Of a DNA stretch of 64,000 nt, positions 19,431 through 30,767 are shown piece by piece; the stretch's first letter is position 1; every line of letters begins with the position of its first letter. Source of the stretch: Haemaphysalis longicornis. Taxonomy: Eukaryota; Arthropoda; Arachnida; Ixodida; Ixodidae. Where the stretch lies: assembly GCA_013339765.2 (NCBI GenBank), contig CM023449.1, forward strand, positions 16,095,811 through 16,159,810, written 5' to 3'. A program made the position numbers and the translations under genes. The notes below the pieces were generated by a model, which had not been told where the DNA came from, did no database searches, and saw only the letters and a list, made by a program, of their open reading frames with translations.

Positions 19431-21035
19431 AACAAGCATCGGAACCGCATTATGAATGATCAGTCGCCTCGGAACAATAAGACCGCCATCCCTACCAAGT
19501 GTTCCTAGTAAATATTATCTTTTCAGATTATCTTTGAAGTAAAAGTAGGACTAGTTTCACTAAATAGAGCAGTTCTTGCCCATGACACCGAGCGCACAGG
19601 TCGGGCTGGGCAGGACCTGGCATGTGCAGCCGGAGAAGCCGAGCGAGCTGTGAGTGCACAAGGTATTAGAGTGCCGCCACTGAGGCACGCAAGACAGCAA
19701 CGGCCGCCCTTTTCTCGTTCATCTGTGTTGCGAGAGTGCCGCACCTACGGCCTCCCCGTTAACTTGGACCGAGTCGTTTGTTAACAGCACTACCGAAAAT
19801 GCAGCAAGACGCCATCTTTGGGCACACTCTTGCGGCTGAAATGCTGTTACACGGGCTATCTTTGATTCGCATTCGGAACGACGTCAGTCGCGTGCAGCCC
19901 GCAGAGCAGACAGAGCAAGCTATGCCGATCAGGGTTGACCGACTAAAACGCAAAAAACAACAACATGGCGGCCCCATGAACCGTCGCAATGTAAACAAAT
20001 GTCACGTAATCCGAACTGACTAATGATCGTGGCGGCGGCGCGGAACAATAGAAGAAAAGAGTGCCGATACTCCGTACCCTTATCTAGTGACACTAGCCGA
20101 GCGCAACCGGCAAGGCCGCCAAAACGACGAGGAACATTCCATTCCCTCCTCATCACCATTTGTAGTGGTTTGTAACAGCCGTGCTGGTCGTCTACTTTCG
20201 AAGGAAGGCATGGCGACCAATTTAATTCTCGGCGGTTTCTTAAGTGGAATGGTTTGCGTATCATATTCGCGACTATAATTTACGTGATTTTGAGGAGCAA
20301 CTACCTTGGTTATTAAAAATTTTCCTGAAAACGGCGAGCCGCTTCTCAGAGCCACAGCAATCAATTTTACTTTTTTTGCAACGCGTTTCTCGAAAAGGCG
20401 ATGCCATAGTGACAGTGTAAGCCCTCTCTGTTACAGCGCGCACTAATTTATATAGATATCATAAGTGCTACCGAGGCCTTTTCGCTGGGGGTTATACCAG
20501 AACATCCGAGATTTTTACTACCGTGGTAGTGTTCTTTTCCACATCCGTGATCCAACTCGAAGCGGAGGAGTGCACACAGTACAGGCAGTACACACGCGAG
20601 TACGCACGAACGGATTCAGTCGCGGCAGCAGCGACTACGATACTTCAAGTTGAGCGGACAAAGAAAGCGATCCCAGGCGGAGAGGCGAGGCGGCAGAGTG
20701 CCGGGTGGCGCAGTCATCGGCGTGGTGTGAGCAGCGAGTCGGGCGTCCATTTCGCACAAAAAACAAGCACTTAGTTGGAAACCTACGGGTCGGCGGGGTG
20801 CAGACACCGACGACCAGGCGATTTCTCGACATGTACGGTTGGCCGACTGTAGGCGTCGGCGCGGTGTTACATGGCCGCCGACAGCTTCGCTGACCCGGTG
20901 TCGGCCGACCGATTCGGCCGAAGGTGGGGCTCGTGGGATCGCGTCTTTATTGAGGATAGGAGGCTGTCAAGTACGTGCGGTTAGTCTGCGCCTGGAACAA
21001 GCACGCAAACGAACAGAAAATAAACAAGCGAAGAC
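19431..21035 (+). other. No recognisable gene
   Basis: GC-rich with overlapping frames of 60-110 codons on both strands, none with a motif I know. The plus-strand phrase RVPPLRHARQQRPPFSRSS (about 19670-19725) is open but unassigned. Could hold old insertions that split the Tx1-like LINE. Confidence 0.35.
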
Positions 21036-21600
21036 AGATTGTGTTATCTGTCGACTACGGGCTATGTCAGTGTCAACGCCTGTGTGGCTTACGGGTATGA
21101 AATGCGGTCATATTGTGTCCTCGCAAAAGTGTGGCGACGGTTTCGTCGCAACACTGCACGCCTGTCTGGGTACTACTTCCCGTTTTGGCTTGCACCAATG
21201 CTGCTGGAAGCTGAATTGCGACGGTGGAGCAACGAAAGCCTGTGGACATGACAAGAAGCTTCAAAGAAGACCGGCAGATGGGAGGACCTGTTGTAACTGA
21301 TGGAGACCCGGTAACCTTCTCTTTGCCCCAACCCCAGACAAGCCGGAATTGTTCCACCAAATTCCATCAAGCTTGCCTTTATTCCGGTTTTTGGAAATTT
21401 GTTTGGCCCTCGTATGGTACTATGACTCAAGACGGGGACGTTTCGGGCCTCTCAAAACGCGCGAACTTTTTGTATCTCGTCCTACGTCTCCACCCAGGGT
21501 GATTTCACACGTGCCTTGAAAAATGCGGCGGCTAATCTCTTGTTAGAAAAATTTAGTTTTTTTTATTTTACTTTGGTAGTTTTCCCCAACTTCCACGCAC
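21036..21600 (+). pseudogene. Possible Tx1-like ORF2 C-terminus
   Basis: The frame from 21039 reads RFRRNTARLSGYYFPFWLAP followed by MLLEAELRRWSNESLW, and a later frame continues FTRALKNAAANLLLEKF before an AT-rich tail. The wording is reminiscent of the region after RT in Tx1/L1-type ORF2, and it lies downstream of the Tx1-like LINE on the same strand, so it could be its displaced 3' end. The assignment is weak and rests on motif flavour only. Confidence 0.35.
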
Positions 21601-22189
21601 GCTCTGTTGTCAAGATAAATGGAAATTTGCAAAATGTCGACTGCGTGGTGGAAAGGTGTAGAAAAAAAAGGAAGGTTTCTTTTGTCTTTTCTCATCGTAT
21701 ACCTTGAAACAACACGAGTTCTTTTGGGGTATTGTTAGGTGCCTGTCACCAGCACACAGCATCATTAGGAGCAACTGTCAGCAGTTTTTTGTTTTATTTA
21801 CTCGTTCATCCACTTAAGCAAAGCGGTTCTCCTCTGGGGGGATTTTTTTCGTCTCCATGATTTCTGTGTAAGATGTTTGCTCCTTCATAGTATGTCATGT
21901 TTTAAAACCGCTACTTCGCCAAGAACGCCTTTTCATGCATGCCCTTGTAGCATATGTTTAAACACTCCAGGACAAAATCTTTGTTATACTGGAGTCAATG
22001 CGTCTTCCATAAAAGTACTGATGTTCGCGAAAAAAATCATAACACTAGTTCTTAGAAACTTTACGCCTTGCAGTACCAACTCTTTTTTAGAAGATAAACA
22101 AACTCGGAATATTTATCATGAGGAGTGTTAGCAAAATGCTGATAATTCATAGTGGAATCTTCTTCATCACGCATCTTTTTTTAAGGCCA
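21601..22189 (+). other. AT-rich, no recognisable feature
   Basis: T-rich sequence with no coding signal; may be the 3' UTR of the preceding LINE relic. Confidence 0.35.
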
Positions 22190-22315
22190 GAAAGTGAAAA
22201 CGTCAGTATGTACAAGATTTCGGCGAACGTTAAAGATCTCCAGGTGGTCAAAAGTAATCCGGAGCCCTTTACAACGGCGAGCCTCATCGTCTGCGTATGC
22301 GTCGGCGCGTGAACG
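22190..22315 (+). mobile_element. SINE 3'-half relic
   Basis: ACAAGATTTCGGCGAACGTT, AAAGATCTCCAGGTGGTCAA, CTCATCGTCTGCGTATGCG and GTCGGCGCGTGAACGC follow the Ruka-like SINE body to its 3' end with substitutions. The tRNA head and terminal ATCA repeats are missing. Confidence 0.75.
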
Positions 22316-22639
22316 CATTCTTTGCTACTGCGCTGCAGCACTGCAGCTGAACGCGTCCGGACCTTTCTGGATCAAACCAGCCGAACGGAGCCGTTGGCAT
22401 CGCTTGAGCCGACAAGCAGCGTGTTATTCTGAATGTTTGCTTTCTTGTGTTGCGTGCCGCTTGTGTCAGCGCATGACGTAGCCCATGTTTTATCGTTGTA
22501 GATGCGGAGCAGCTTATGGTCGCGCCTGTTCCCTCCGCCGTTGTGCGGCCGCGTTGTGCGGCGTACACACCCCCTCTGCGCATACGCATCCTCCTCGGCC
22601 TCCTTTCCTCTCCTTGTCTCATGTCCTCTCCTCTTCAGC

Positions 22640-22738
22640 ATTCCTCCTCTCCTATCCGACGCTCCTCTCCTCTCCGGCATTCCTCCTCTCCTCTCCTGAC
22701 GCTCCTCTCCTCTCCGGCATTCCTCCTCTCCTCTACGG
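22640..22738 (+). repeat. Pyrimidine-rich 39-40 bp minisatellite
   Basis: Units start ATTCCTCCTCTCC at 22640, 22679 and 22719: 39 bp, 40 bp and a partial third, each with GACGCTCCTCTCC inside. Strand asymmetry is extreme (C/T only over long runs). Reading frames across it on either strand are artefacts. Confidence 0.85.
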
Positions 22739-23540
22739 GATTGCCCAACGAATGGTAACACCTGCGGCTCCAGGGCGCGATAATGCGAAGCAGCTCAGGG
22801 TTAGAGCCACGACGGTAGCCGCTGCATACCACTCTGGGGGCGCAACTGTAGCTCCGCGGTCTAAATGACGACGCGCGATCCGCTCCCCTCGTTCTCCTCC
22901 CGCAACGACGCGACTAGAACTGAAAACTAATGGGAGCTTGAGTTGACCCTATGGCTGCTTCGCATACCACTCAGGGTTCTCCTGCTGGGAAGATGGTGAA
23001 AGTTTTTGGTATGCCTTTATCTCGCCTTCCTGTGACGCTGCTATTATACTTTTGTTTTTATTTGATTTTTCTAAGAAGTAATCGGGCAGACTATTTGAAG
23101 GAAAAAACACTACAAAATTTATTATCTACTTATTTTTATTTTACTCTACCCATCGCTACATGTGAGCTACGCAGTGTTGACATGTACGAATTTTGTGAGT
23201 GGTGTCAGTTGTCTGGAAAACTTTTGCCCGTTACACTTCACCTCTGGCATCGCCACAATGAAAATAACATAGTTTGCGCTAGTGGTTCCGCGCTGCATCA
23301 AAAGCCACTGCGCCTGAACGAGCGCGGATGAAAATGTCAGCCCCAGAATCCACAGCTTTATTTGCCAAGAACCTGTACGCAGTAAAAGCAGCTAAGCAGG
23401 GCGTAAAGAAATGCCCCGAGGTTCGCCACCTAACAAAAGTACATAAATGCATGCAACCTTCACTGAAACAGCGAGCAGAGACAAATACTACCGGCGAATC
23501 ACAAAATTTAAGCAAGAATTGCAACGCCTTTTTTCTTCTA
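22739..23540 (+). other. No recognisable feature
   Basis: A 126-codon frame at 22951-23331 with a hydrophobic stretch (VTLLLYFCFYLIFLRS) has no recognisable domain and is probably chance. Confidence 0.4.
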
Positions 23541-23546
23541 CATGTG

Positions 23547-23591
<45 letters not shown>

Positions 23592-23594
23592 TAT

Positions 23595-23625
<31 letters not shown>

Positions 23626-23671
23626 TATATATGTGTGCATATGTTTGTGGTGTGTGTACGTGTGTGTGTGC
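23547..23671 (+). repeat. Compound (TA)n-(GA)n-(GT)n microsatellite
   Basis: A TA-rich block (about 23547-23595), a GA block (about 23596-23625) and a GT block (about 23632-23671) in succession. Confidence 0.9.
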
Positions 23672-24077
23672 AAGAAGCATGGAAGGATCACAGAAATAAG
23701 TCAATTTTTCGGCGCTAAACGATGCAAAAAGCAGAACCAAACACCTATGTGGTCATGCGGCTTACAGTAGTGGCTGAAGATTATGGAAGCTATAATATAA
23801 TTCAGACACAAGAACGCGGCGAGGCCTGCTTTTTTTTCAACGAGATGGTTATTGAGAGCAGAACTGGCATGAGCCACGGCTCAGATGAAAGCTACAAGGA
23901 GACGCAGGCAGGCAAGACGAGCAGACGACTGATCTGTAGGCGCTGTCACGGGAAAACGTACTGTACGCTAATCCAGAGAAGCTTCCCTTAGTAACAGTAC
24001 GTTGGTGCGCGATTACACTCGATTAGAATGTGTCCTCCACAGCACTATCCTTTCCGCAGTGTCTTAGACCCCTTCAG

Positions 24078-24180
24078 GTAGGGTGACCAGACATCCCGTT
24101 TGGGCCAGGACAGTCGCGTTTTTGAGGCACACTTCGGCCGTCCCAGCTTTTTGTCCCAATAAACAGCCATGTCACGTTTT
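24078..24180 (+). mobile_element. Possible DNA-transposon terminus
   Basis: GTAGGGTGACCAGACATCCC followed by GCCAGGACAGTCGCGTTTTT and CCGTCCCAGCTTTTTGTCCC resembles, from memory, the ends of short nonautonomous DNA transposons found in many animals (GGGTGACCA...GTCCCG wording). No opposite end is seen. Low confidence. Confidence 0.25.
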
Positions 24181-24199
24181 CGGTCGCCTGCCTGGTTTC

Positions 24200-26515
24200 A
24201 AGATTAGCGCCAAGCAAGCTGATAAAACCAAACTGTGCCGAGTTGCTGCGCGTATATTTTACAAATATGACCTTCATTATGTTTAAATTCTTACACAGAT
24301 GGAAAATGTATGTCTATCTTAGCAAAGAACGCTTTGACGTTTCTTTCGGAAGGTGCCTTTGAAGAGGGATAATTACACCAGTGGACAATTGTAAAGCAAA
24401 ACATTGAAAACAAACTTGAAGATTTAAGCTATTCAGGTATTTCGGCCTCTTAAAGATGGGTGCAAGTATTTAGAGATGACAAGAGCAGATGTACGCTGTG
24501 CTGAGATTTCTCGCGTACCATTACTGGCCTTGTGTTTTGCTGAAACCACGGATCCCGTTGAGCGCATTTTTTTGTCATTGTGCTCTCGACTGCTCCAGCT
24601 GCTCCAGCCGCTTGAAGATTTGGCGCCTTAGCACATTAATCCTTGCACTATCCGGCTTATGTTCCGTCATTGCTTTAGCAGAACAAAAGAGTGCTGCGAA
24701 AGCCATTACACATTCGTTTGCACACTATGGTGGTGCATTCTTTTTACTTCCGCACAACCATGAAGAAAAACCCTTTCGCACGGGCTAAACCATGTTCTAA
24801 TCCCAGGCAGGCGGGATTAAGAACTCTTTAAGCTTTCTCCGACTGCTGGCAGAAGGATATTTTTTTGCGGTCTTCTTGAGAGCGGCGTTTGCAGGCCTTG
24901 CATCATACTAATGTACAACGCCAAGGCATGCACATTCTACATTTTTGTGTTGACGTGCAAGTTGCTTCTCTCTGTGTTTCATTTTATCCCTCAATATTTC
25001 CTTTGTTGACCCAGTATGCTCCACTGACATCCCCACCCCATTTAGGGGCACCGCATTAGCGAACGCAGTGGTTCCCAATTCCTTTCTTTGGCAGCATAAA
25101 TGCCCTCTTCTGTCCCTTTCCCTATGCCTCTGTGTCCACTCACAAGGCGTCACCAAGCCACGTTCACGGAGCAAAAGGGCACTAATTTTTCTTTATTCTT
25201 TTTTTTGGGGGGAAGGGGGGTGGGGGAGGGATGCGGGGGCGGGTTTCTAGTCAACTTTTAATTGTGTTTTGGAAATGTCCGCTTTTTCTTAAGAGCAAAA
25301 CGCGCTAGTTGGGAACACACAATTAAGACGAACTTAAAAGAATGGTCAGAAACTAGCGTTACTTCTTGTTTTATTCTACATTATCTTGTATGAAAAGTTT
25401 CCTTGTCTTTGGCCCCCAGCTGATTTATCTTTTTCGTACTTCTGTTCATTTTCAACTGTTTCAGCACTCTTTAAGGTACTCCCTTAAAGAGCGATCACAA
25501 GAGCGACCAGAACATCGTTCTTTTTTTTTTCTGTTCCTATAAGGTCGAACAAACCATAGTTGTTTTATTTTTCTTCTCATTCTCGATAAAATATAACATA
25601 AAGGAAGTGATAGAAGTAGCAACAAGGAAGAAAATATCGGTGGTGACAGCCGCTTGATAAACTAGAGCTTTGCGTTTTACTCAGGGCCCCAATGTTTCTT
25701 TTCCAAGTCATTACGTTCCAACACAAGACTGCCGGGCTTTATGCAGAATACATGTTGCCCAATATAAATATGCCCTTGTATCACGAGATGGGCACCCTCA
25801 TTAGAGGCCTTACGTGCCTACACTCCAGGTCATCTATCCGCGGTGAGATGATCTACCCCCCTTTAGAAATAACCATGCAGCAAATTGTGCCTGGCCTTTG
25901 TAGTTCTCATATCACAAATAAAACATGAAAGCAAACCCAGGTAATATACATCTGCAAATATAATAATTGTGCGCGTAGTAGCACGAGGTGAACAATTCGC
26001 CCCTGGGGCGAGCCATAATAATTCTGTTCATTCCAGGGCAGGGTTTCGTAAACTGGCCTAGGACTGGCTGCTTGGAATTCATGTTAATGAGTTTCTGCCT
26101 GATTACTGCGGGGCGCTTCTCGCCGCCTTTCCTGTCTTTTACGAAGAAGATAAAACATTATATTTCTGCTTTTTTTGCTCTTTTTTATGTAATTTCGCAT
26201 CCACGTCTACAACCACACGGACTTGGCAAGGAGGAAACGTTAAGATTGCTGCAGAACGATAATAGCGCGGCGAGCGCCCTTGCGATGTTGGCACGTGGCA
26301 GCCTTCCCCAGTGGCGATCGCTGCTCCGCGTGTGCTTCTAAGGTCATCGATCGTGGACCGTACACAGTAAAATGGGCTCAGAGAAAATTTTCTTTATTTG
26401 AAACACTTGAACGTGGGCCGTCCGCGAGGGACAAATGCACTTGCGGAAATACCGCTGCGATAAGGCGCAGTCAGGTTCGCATATATGGGCGTGTTGAGTT
26501 TTATTTGCTATCGTA
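24200..26515 (+). other. No recognisable gene
   Basis: Over 2 kb of AT-leaning sequence. Frames up to 117 codons occur but show no domain, no LINE motif and no repeat relation to the rest of the window that I can see. Confidence 0.4.
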
Positions 26516-26521
26516 GAGTTC

Positions 26522-27211
26522 GTGTTGTGTGTGTTTGTGCGTCCCTGCATGCGTGCGTACTCGTGCGCGTGCGCGTGAGTGCGAGTGCGAGTGTGCGTAT
26601 GCGCGTGCGTGTGCGTGCGTGTGCGCGTGCGCGTGTGTGTGCGTGTGCATGTGCGCGTGCGCATGTGCGTATGTGCGCGTGTGTGTGCGTGTGTGTGTGT
26701 GCGTGTGTGTGTGCGTGTGCGCGCGTGTGTGCGTGTGCGCGTACGTGTGCGTGCGTGTATGTGTGTATGTGCATGCGCGCGTGTGTGTGTGTGTGTGTGT
26801 GTGTGCGTGCGTGGGCGTGTGTGTGCGTGCGTGCGTGTGTGTGCATGTGCGCGCGTGTGCGTGCGTGTATGTGTGTATGTGCATGCGTGCGTGTGTGTGT
26901 GCGTGCGCGTGCGTGTGTGTGCGTGTGCGTGTGTGCGTGCGTGCGCGTGTGTGTGCGTGTCCGTGTGCGTGCATGTGTGTGTGCGTGTGCGTGCGTGTGT
27001 GTGTGTGCGTGTGCGCGTGTGCGTGTATGATTGTGTGTGTGTGCGTGTGCGCGCGTGCGCGTGCGCGTGTGTATGTGTATGTGTGTGTGCGTGTGCGTAT
27101 GTGTGTGCGTGTGCGTGTGCGCGCGTGCGCGTGGGCGTGTGCGTGTGTGTGTGTGGGCATGTGTGTGTGCGTGCGTGCGTGCGTGTGCGTGTGTATGTGC
27201 GTGTGTGCACG
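26522..27211 (+). repeat. 690-bp (TG/CG)n alternating purine-pyrimidine block
   Basis: Almost strictly alternating purine-pyrimidine sequence, mostly GTGTGCGT with rare ATG steps, the composition known to favour left-handed DNA. Open frames up to 309 codons cross it on both strands, encoding only Cys/Val/Arg or His/Thr/Ala runs; they are artefacts. A SINE lies 35 bp beyond its right end. Confidence 0.95.
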
Positions 27212-27245
27212 CCTAAGAGATGAAGTTAATTGCACATTGGAGGAC

Positions 27246-27461
27246 ATCGCCGACGCAACGCAGGCGATGAGGCGCGCCGTAGTGGAGGGCTCCGGATTAA
27301 TTTTGACCTCCTGGGGATCTTTAACGTGCGCCGAAATCTCGCACACACGAGCGCTTTTGCTTTTCGCCTCCATCAGAAAAGTGGCCACCGCGGCCGGGAA
27401 TCGAGCCCGCGACCTCGTGCTCAGCAGCACAACGCCTTAGCCGCTGAGCCACCGCGGCGGG
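27246..27461 (-). mobile_element. Ruka-like SINE, copy 2
   Basis: Minus-strand copy with head CCCGCCGCGGTGGCTCAGCG, B box in CGCGGGCTCGATTCCCGG, the shared body and CGCAACGCAGGCGATGAGG read on the plus strand. The terminal TTTAAACCCCACA segment is lost. It abuts the broken end of the I-group LINE on its right, so the SINE insertion or a later deletion defines the LINE's present 3' limit. No target duplication is evident. Confidence 0.88.
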
Positions 27462-27983
27462 CTATGGGCCTCTATTAGTTCCTCGGCTGTATTGTAGACG
27501 CCCAACTGTTTTAACTTGGCAGTGGAAGTGCTGTGGGGTATTTGTAGGGCTGTCTTGTAAACTTTACGAATAAGGCAATTTACCTTGTTCAGTTCGATCG
27601 AGGATGGATTAAGGTATTGTATCGAGTATGTAATACGGTTGATTACAAATGCTTGGATTAGTCCGACTCTTTCAGCTTCTTTGAGTCCTTTATTCCGGGC
27701 TGCTACACGCCGTACTAGGCCAATTGTTTGGTTCACTTGAGTCGTAGTCGCAGACTTGTCCCCATTGGGCTTGAGCAAGCTCGGTGGCGTGTGTTTCGAT
27801 TGCTTGTTCAAGTTTCGCTAGTTTTCGTTTGAGGCGGCGGCTACGTTTATTGCATTTCCATCTGCGCTGTATACTTTTGTATGTAGCCCACATATGGCGA
27901 ATGCGGGTGTCTACTATTTCTGCGGATATCTCGGATTCTAGTGGTTGGTCGTGCTTACGTTTATCCTCTATTAATTGGTCCAC
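27462..27983 (-). pseudogene. Linker and RT connection region of I-group LINE
   Basis: The frame 27983-27690 gives a Lys/Arg-rich helix (RRWKCNKRSRRLKRKLAKLE). The overlapping frame 27811-27462 gives the thumb/connection: TIGLVRRVAARNKGLKEAER, ITYSIQYLNPSSIELNKVN, KVYKTALQIPHSTSTAKLKQ and LGVYNTAEELIEAH. The polymerase core expected between them is deleted. Confidence 0.7.
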
Positions 27984-28049
27984 TCAGCTCTATAGTGTAT
28001 TCGCGTTAAGTCCGGAAGGTTTCGTGGAGTGCGGGTTTGCCTAAATTCA

Positions 28050-28776
28050 TCCTAGTTTGTTAGATGCTGCTGTCTCAAGCGTGGTTTGAGGTTTGAGGAA
28101 AGAGAAATACTGAGCTGAAGGATGTAGTGGTCGCTCCCTAACGAGTGGTCCGTGCAGCTCCACTGTGCCTTTCCTACCCTGCTAGTGAGAGTGAGGTCTA
28201 GTGCAGTATCTTTCTGCACACTGTTACCAATTCGAGTGGGTATGGAGGGGTCCGATTCAACTGTTAACCGGAGGGACTGCACGTGCTCCCAGAGAAAACG
28301 GCCTTTTCGGGTGCTCCTGTTATAGCCCCATGCATTGTGGGAAGCATTAAATCACCTACTATTAGTAGTGGGAATTCTTGTGCTGTTTGTACGGCCAAGC
28401 TAAAGAGATGCTTAAAGGTGTGGGTGTGAGCCCAGGGTCTGCTATAAACATGCAGGACGTATAGTAGAGAGGAAGTGCGCTTTTGGGGGTAGAGAACCAC
28501 CAGATCATGCGGTAGGTCAACGCTGTCGAACTGAAACCTGTCTTCCGGGATGTTTCTTTGGACCAGGGTAGCCGTGTTTGGGCTATTTGAAGATTGGAAC
28601 GATTGATATCCCAGAAGTTTAAAGTTACGGCCTCCCTCCTGGAGTACAATTACCAAGGGAGTTTCCGTTCCTGTCGTTAGCAGCATTTGTAGGTTGGGAC
28701 GTTTCCTGCCGAAACCCCGGCAATTCCACTGCCAGATTTTGAGGGTTTCACTGTGCTTGGCCATGCGCCTGATCAT
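28050..28776 (-). pseudogene. APE endonuclease of I-group LINE
   Basis: The frame from 28776 reads LKIWQWNCRGFGRKRPNLQM, ETPLVIVLQEGG, LLYVLHVYSRPW and EFPLLIVGDLMLPTMHGAI, then shifts to 28282-28052 with DLTLTSRVGKAQWSCTDHSLGSDHYI. N (WNCRG), E (LQEG), D (GD) and SDH motifs are present, although GDFN has become GDLM. It would nick target DNA; broken by a frameshift near 28270. Confidence 0.78.
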
Positions 28777-28796
28777 ACATTGGTTGCCGGGATTAC

Positions 28797-30313
28797 TTGA
28801 GTAGCTACAGAGGCGTTGAAAGTGGTTGTCATTCCCTGAAAGTAATTTTGCATTGCGGTTCGCAGAGCTTCGATTGTAGCATGTACGGCAACCTGATTGC
28901 TCATGAGGGTTTGATGAAGGTTAATGTACTCCTATTTTTGCTCGGAGGGAGCCTGTATACACGTGCTTTCGAAGGAGGCAAGGCGTTCCTCCATGTTAGA
29001 AGATTCTTTTGGGGCGACAGGAGCGTCAGATGTTGCCCTCCGTTTTGGCAGCGGTGGCGTGGAGTTCTCAGATGCATCTACCTGAAGGGAGGCTGGTTCT
29101 CCCTAGTAGAAGGTTCTCACGTTTAAGTGCAGCATTTCTTGCCGCAATAAGTTGATCTCGGCGCGAATCGATGGGAAGGGAAGGGAAGAACATTGTAGCG
29201 AGCTTCTGGGAGGTGCGCTTGGGCAGCTCACCTGTGTTTTCCGGCTGTGGTCTTGCTGAGGATGCCCTTGCTGCTGGTTCTCCTTCGAATGGTTTCGTTT
29301 GCCTGCGGAAGGCCACTTGGGCTTGCGGTGTGCGGCGTTTGGAAGGGCTGGGAAGGGGTCCTTGTTGGGATCTTGAGCTTGGGACGCAGCTTGTGCGTAG
29401 GTGACTGGCTTACTTCGCGGTTGATATCGCTTAGGGCGGTCCACAGCCCCTGTTGGGTGTGGTCCGACACACACGATTCATTTTGGCCCACACGGATGAT
29501 TTTCGGTCACGTTTACAGTCCCACCTACAGGGCAGCGTGGAGACGCTTGTGCGTTGGGGCACACATCGCGACGGTGTCCTGGCTGCCACCAAGCTGCGCA
29601 TGCCCCAGACTTTCTGCGGAACGGCTTGCCGCGAAAGGTCGCTGCACGGTAGCGAACCCAGTAGGGGTCTTTAGTACCGTCGAATAGTTATTGAGTCGCC
29701 GAGCGTCCAATATCTTCAGGCCGGAGTTGTACTGGCAGACGCTGTTGAGGATCTGCTCCGGGGTGTCGTCATCCTGTATATTGAATATTACTCCCATCAC
29801 CGTGTTCGCTAGTGCGGCAACGTGAGCAGCAATCTCGTACTGCTTCCCCTTCAGCGTGATAGATGTTATGCTTGCGTATTTCATAGCACGTTCTTTGGTT
29901 GGAGTGCTTATGACGATAAAGTTGGATACCTGCTGTATGCGGACTTGGTATTCATTGTTAGGGCTCAGTCCTGCCTGTGTTTGAATTATGTCCGCTAGCG
30001 TAGCTAGAACGACCGATGTAAGTGCCAGGCCGCCACGCGGACGCAGGATTGTTTTGATGCCAGTAGCGGGAAGAGGTTCCACCGGAGGCTGGCGCCGAGA
30101 CTGGCGTTTCTTGCCGTTTCGCAGAGAGCGCAATGGGGCTCGCTGTGCACTTGCCTGCATGGCACTCCCCTCAACAGTCTGGTGGGCTTGTTGTTTCCGG
30201 CGCACTGCTATCCGCCGGGTCGATGTCTTCACCGTCGACGATATTTTCCATAATACTTGCGCACCAGCTGCCGCCATCCGCAGCTGGCTCGCCGGCGTGC
30301 AATGGTGAAGCAT
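28797..30313 (-). pseudogene. ORF1 of I-group LINE
   Basis: A 262-codon open frame (29525-30313) contains PLPATGIKTILRPRGGLALT, NEYQVRIQQVSNFIVISTPT, TVMGVIFNIQDDDTPEQIL and LNSVCQYNSGLKILDARRLN, a gag-like ORF1 core. A frameshift then shows CRVCGGPHPTG-like remnants (GPHPTGAVDRP, 29474 downward) of zinc knuckles, a Gln/Lys-rich segment and a helical tail (IRAEINLLRQEMLHL; SNMEERLASFESTCIQ). Role: RNA binding and RNP formation. The start at 30311-30313 is the first ATG, but upstream sequence is also open in part. Confidence 0.7.
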
Positions 30314-30767
30314 CGGTGGCGCGCCAGGCCTGGTTAGGCCTAGCTACTGGGCGGACGTGGCAGTCTTCAGCTGTTGTTATTTGGCTGATGGGTGCTCCGA
30401 CGGCCTTGTAGCTGGTACCCAGATGAACCGGAAGCCTTGCTGCTTTGCCGGGTGCAACCCACGAAGTCGTGGATATTGATAATCCAGTTTTATGGCCAAA
30501 ATTACTGGGAGCCGTTGTGGAATGCGTGTGCATGCTCTGGCCCCCTAGTGGCCTTTTTAAAGAGAAAGCGAGGAGCAGATGGGGGAAGGCCACCCTGGTA
30601 AATTTCGCCGGGAACGTAGCGTGGGTGAGCAAGCGATGAACGCCGCGTAAACACGGACGTCAACTCCCCCAGCAGCACACGTGTCTTGAATAGACGCATA
30701 AGCAGCGTGGGGCCACTCCCAAAGCGAGGCCAGACGAGCGGGCTGCTCTCACGGCAGGGCCATATTG

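Larger units (their letters stand above)
27462..30640 (-). mobile_element. I-group LINE with ORF1, endonuclease and deleted RT
   Basis: Read on the minus strand: a 5' UTR-like segment (about 30640-30320), ORF1 (30313 to about 28800), endonuclease (28776 to about 28050), linker (27983-27720), then at about 27720 a jump to the RT connection region (AARNKGLKEAERVGLIQAF). RT catalytic blocks are missing. RNase H and the 3' end are cut off at the SINE at 27461. It is the same element type as at 0.2-1.8 kb and 3.0-5.9 kb, judged by IWQWNCRGF and the connection wording. Frames are longer here, so it is somewhat younger. Confidence 0.82.

Noticed and set aside
22640..22738. CRISPR-like array
   Set aside because: Units are contiguous with no unique spacers; this is a minisatellite in eukaryotic DNA.
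26344..27440. Open frames of 112-309 codons on both strands (Cys/Val/Arg and His/Thr/Ala repeats)
   Set aside because: They cross an alternating TG/CG tract where stops are rare in all frames; the translations are pure low complexity.
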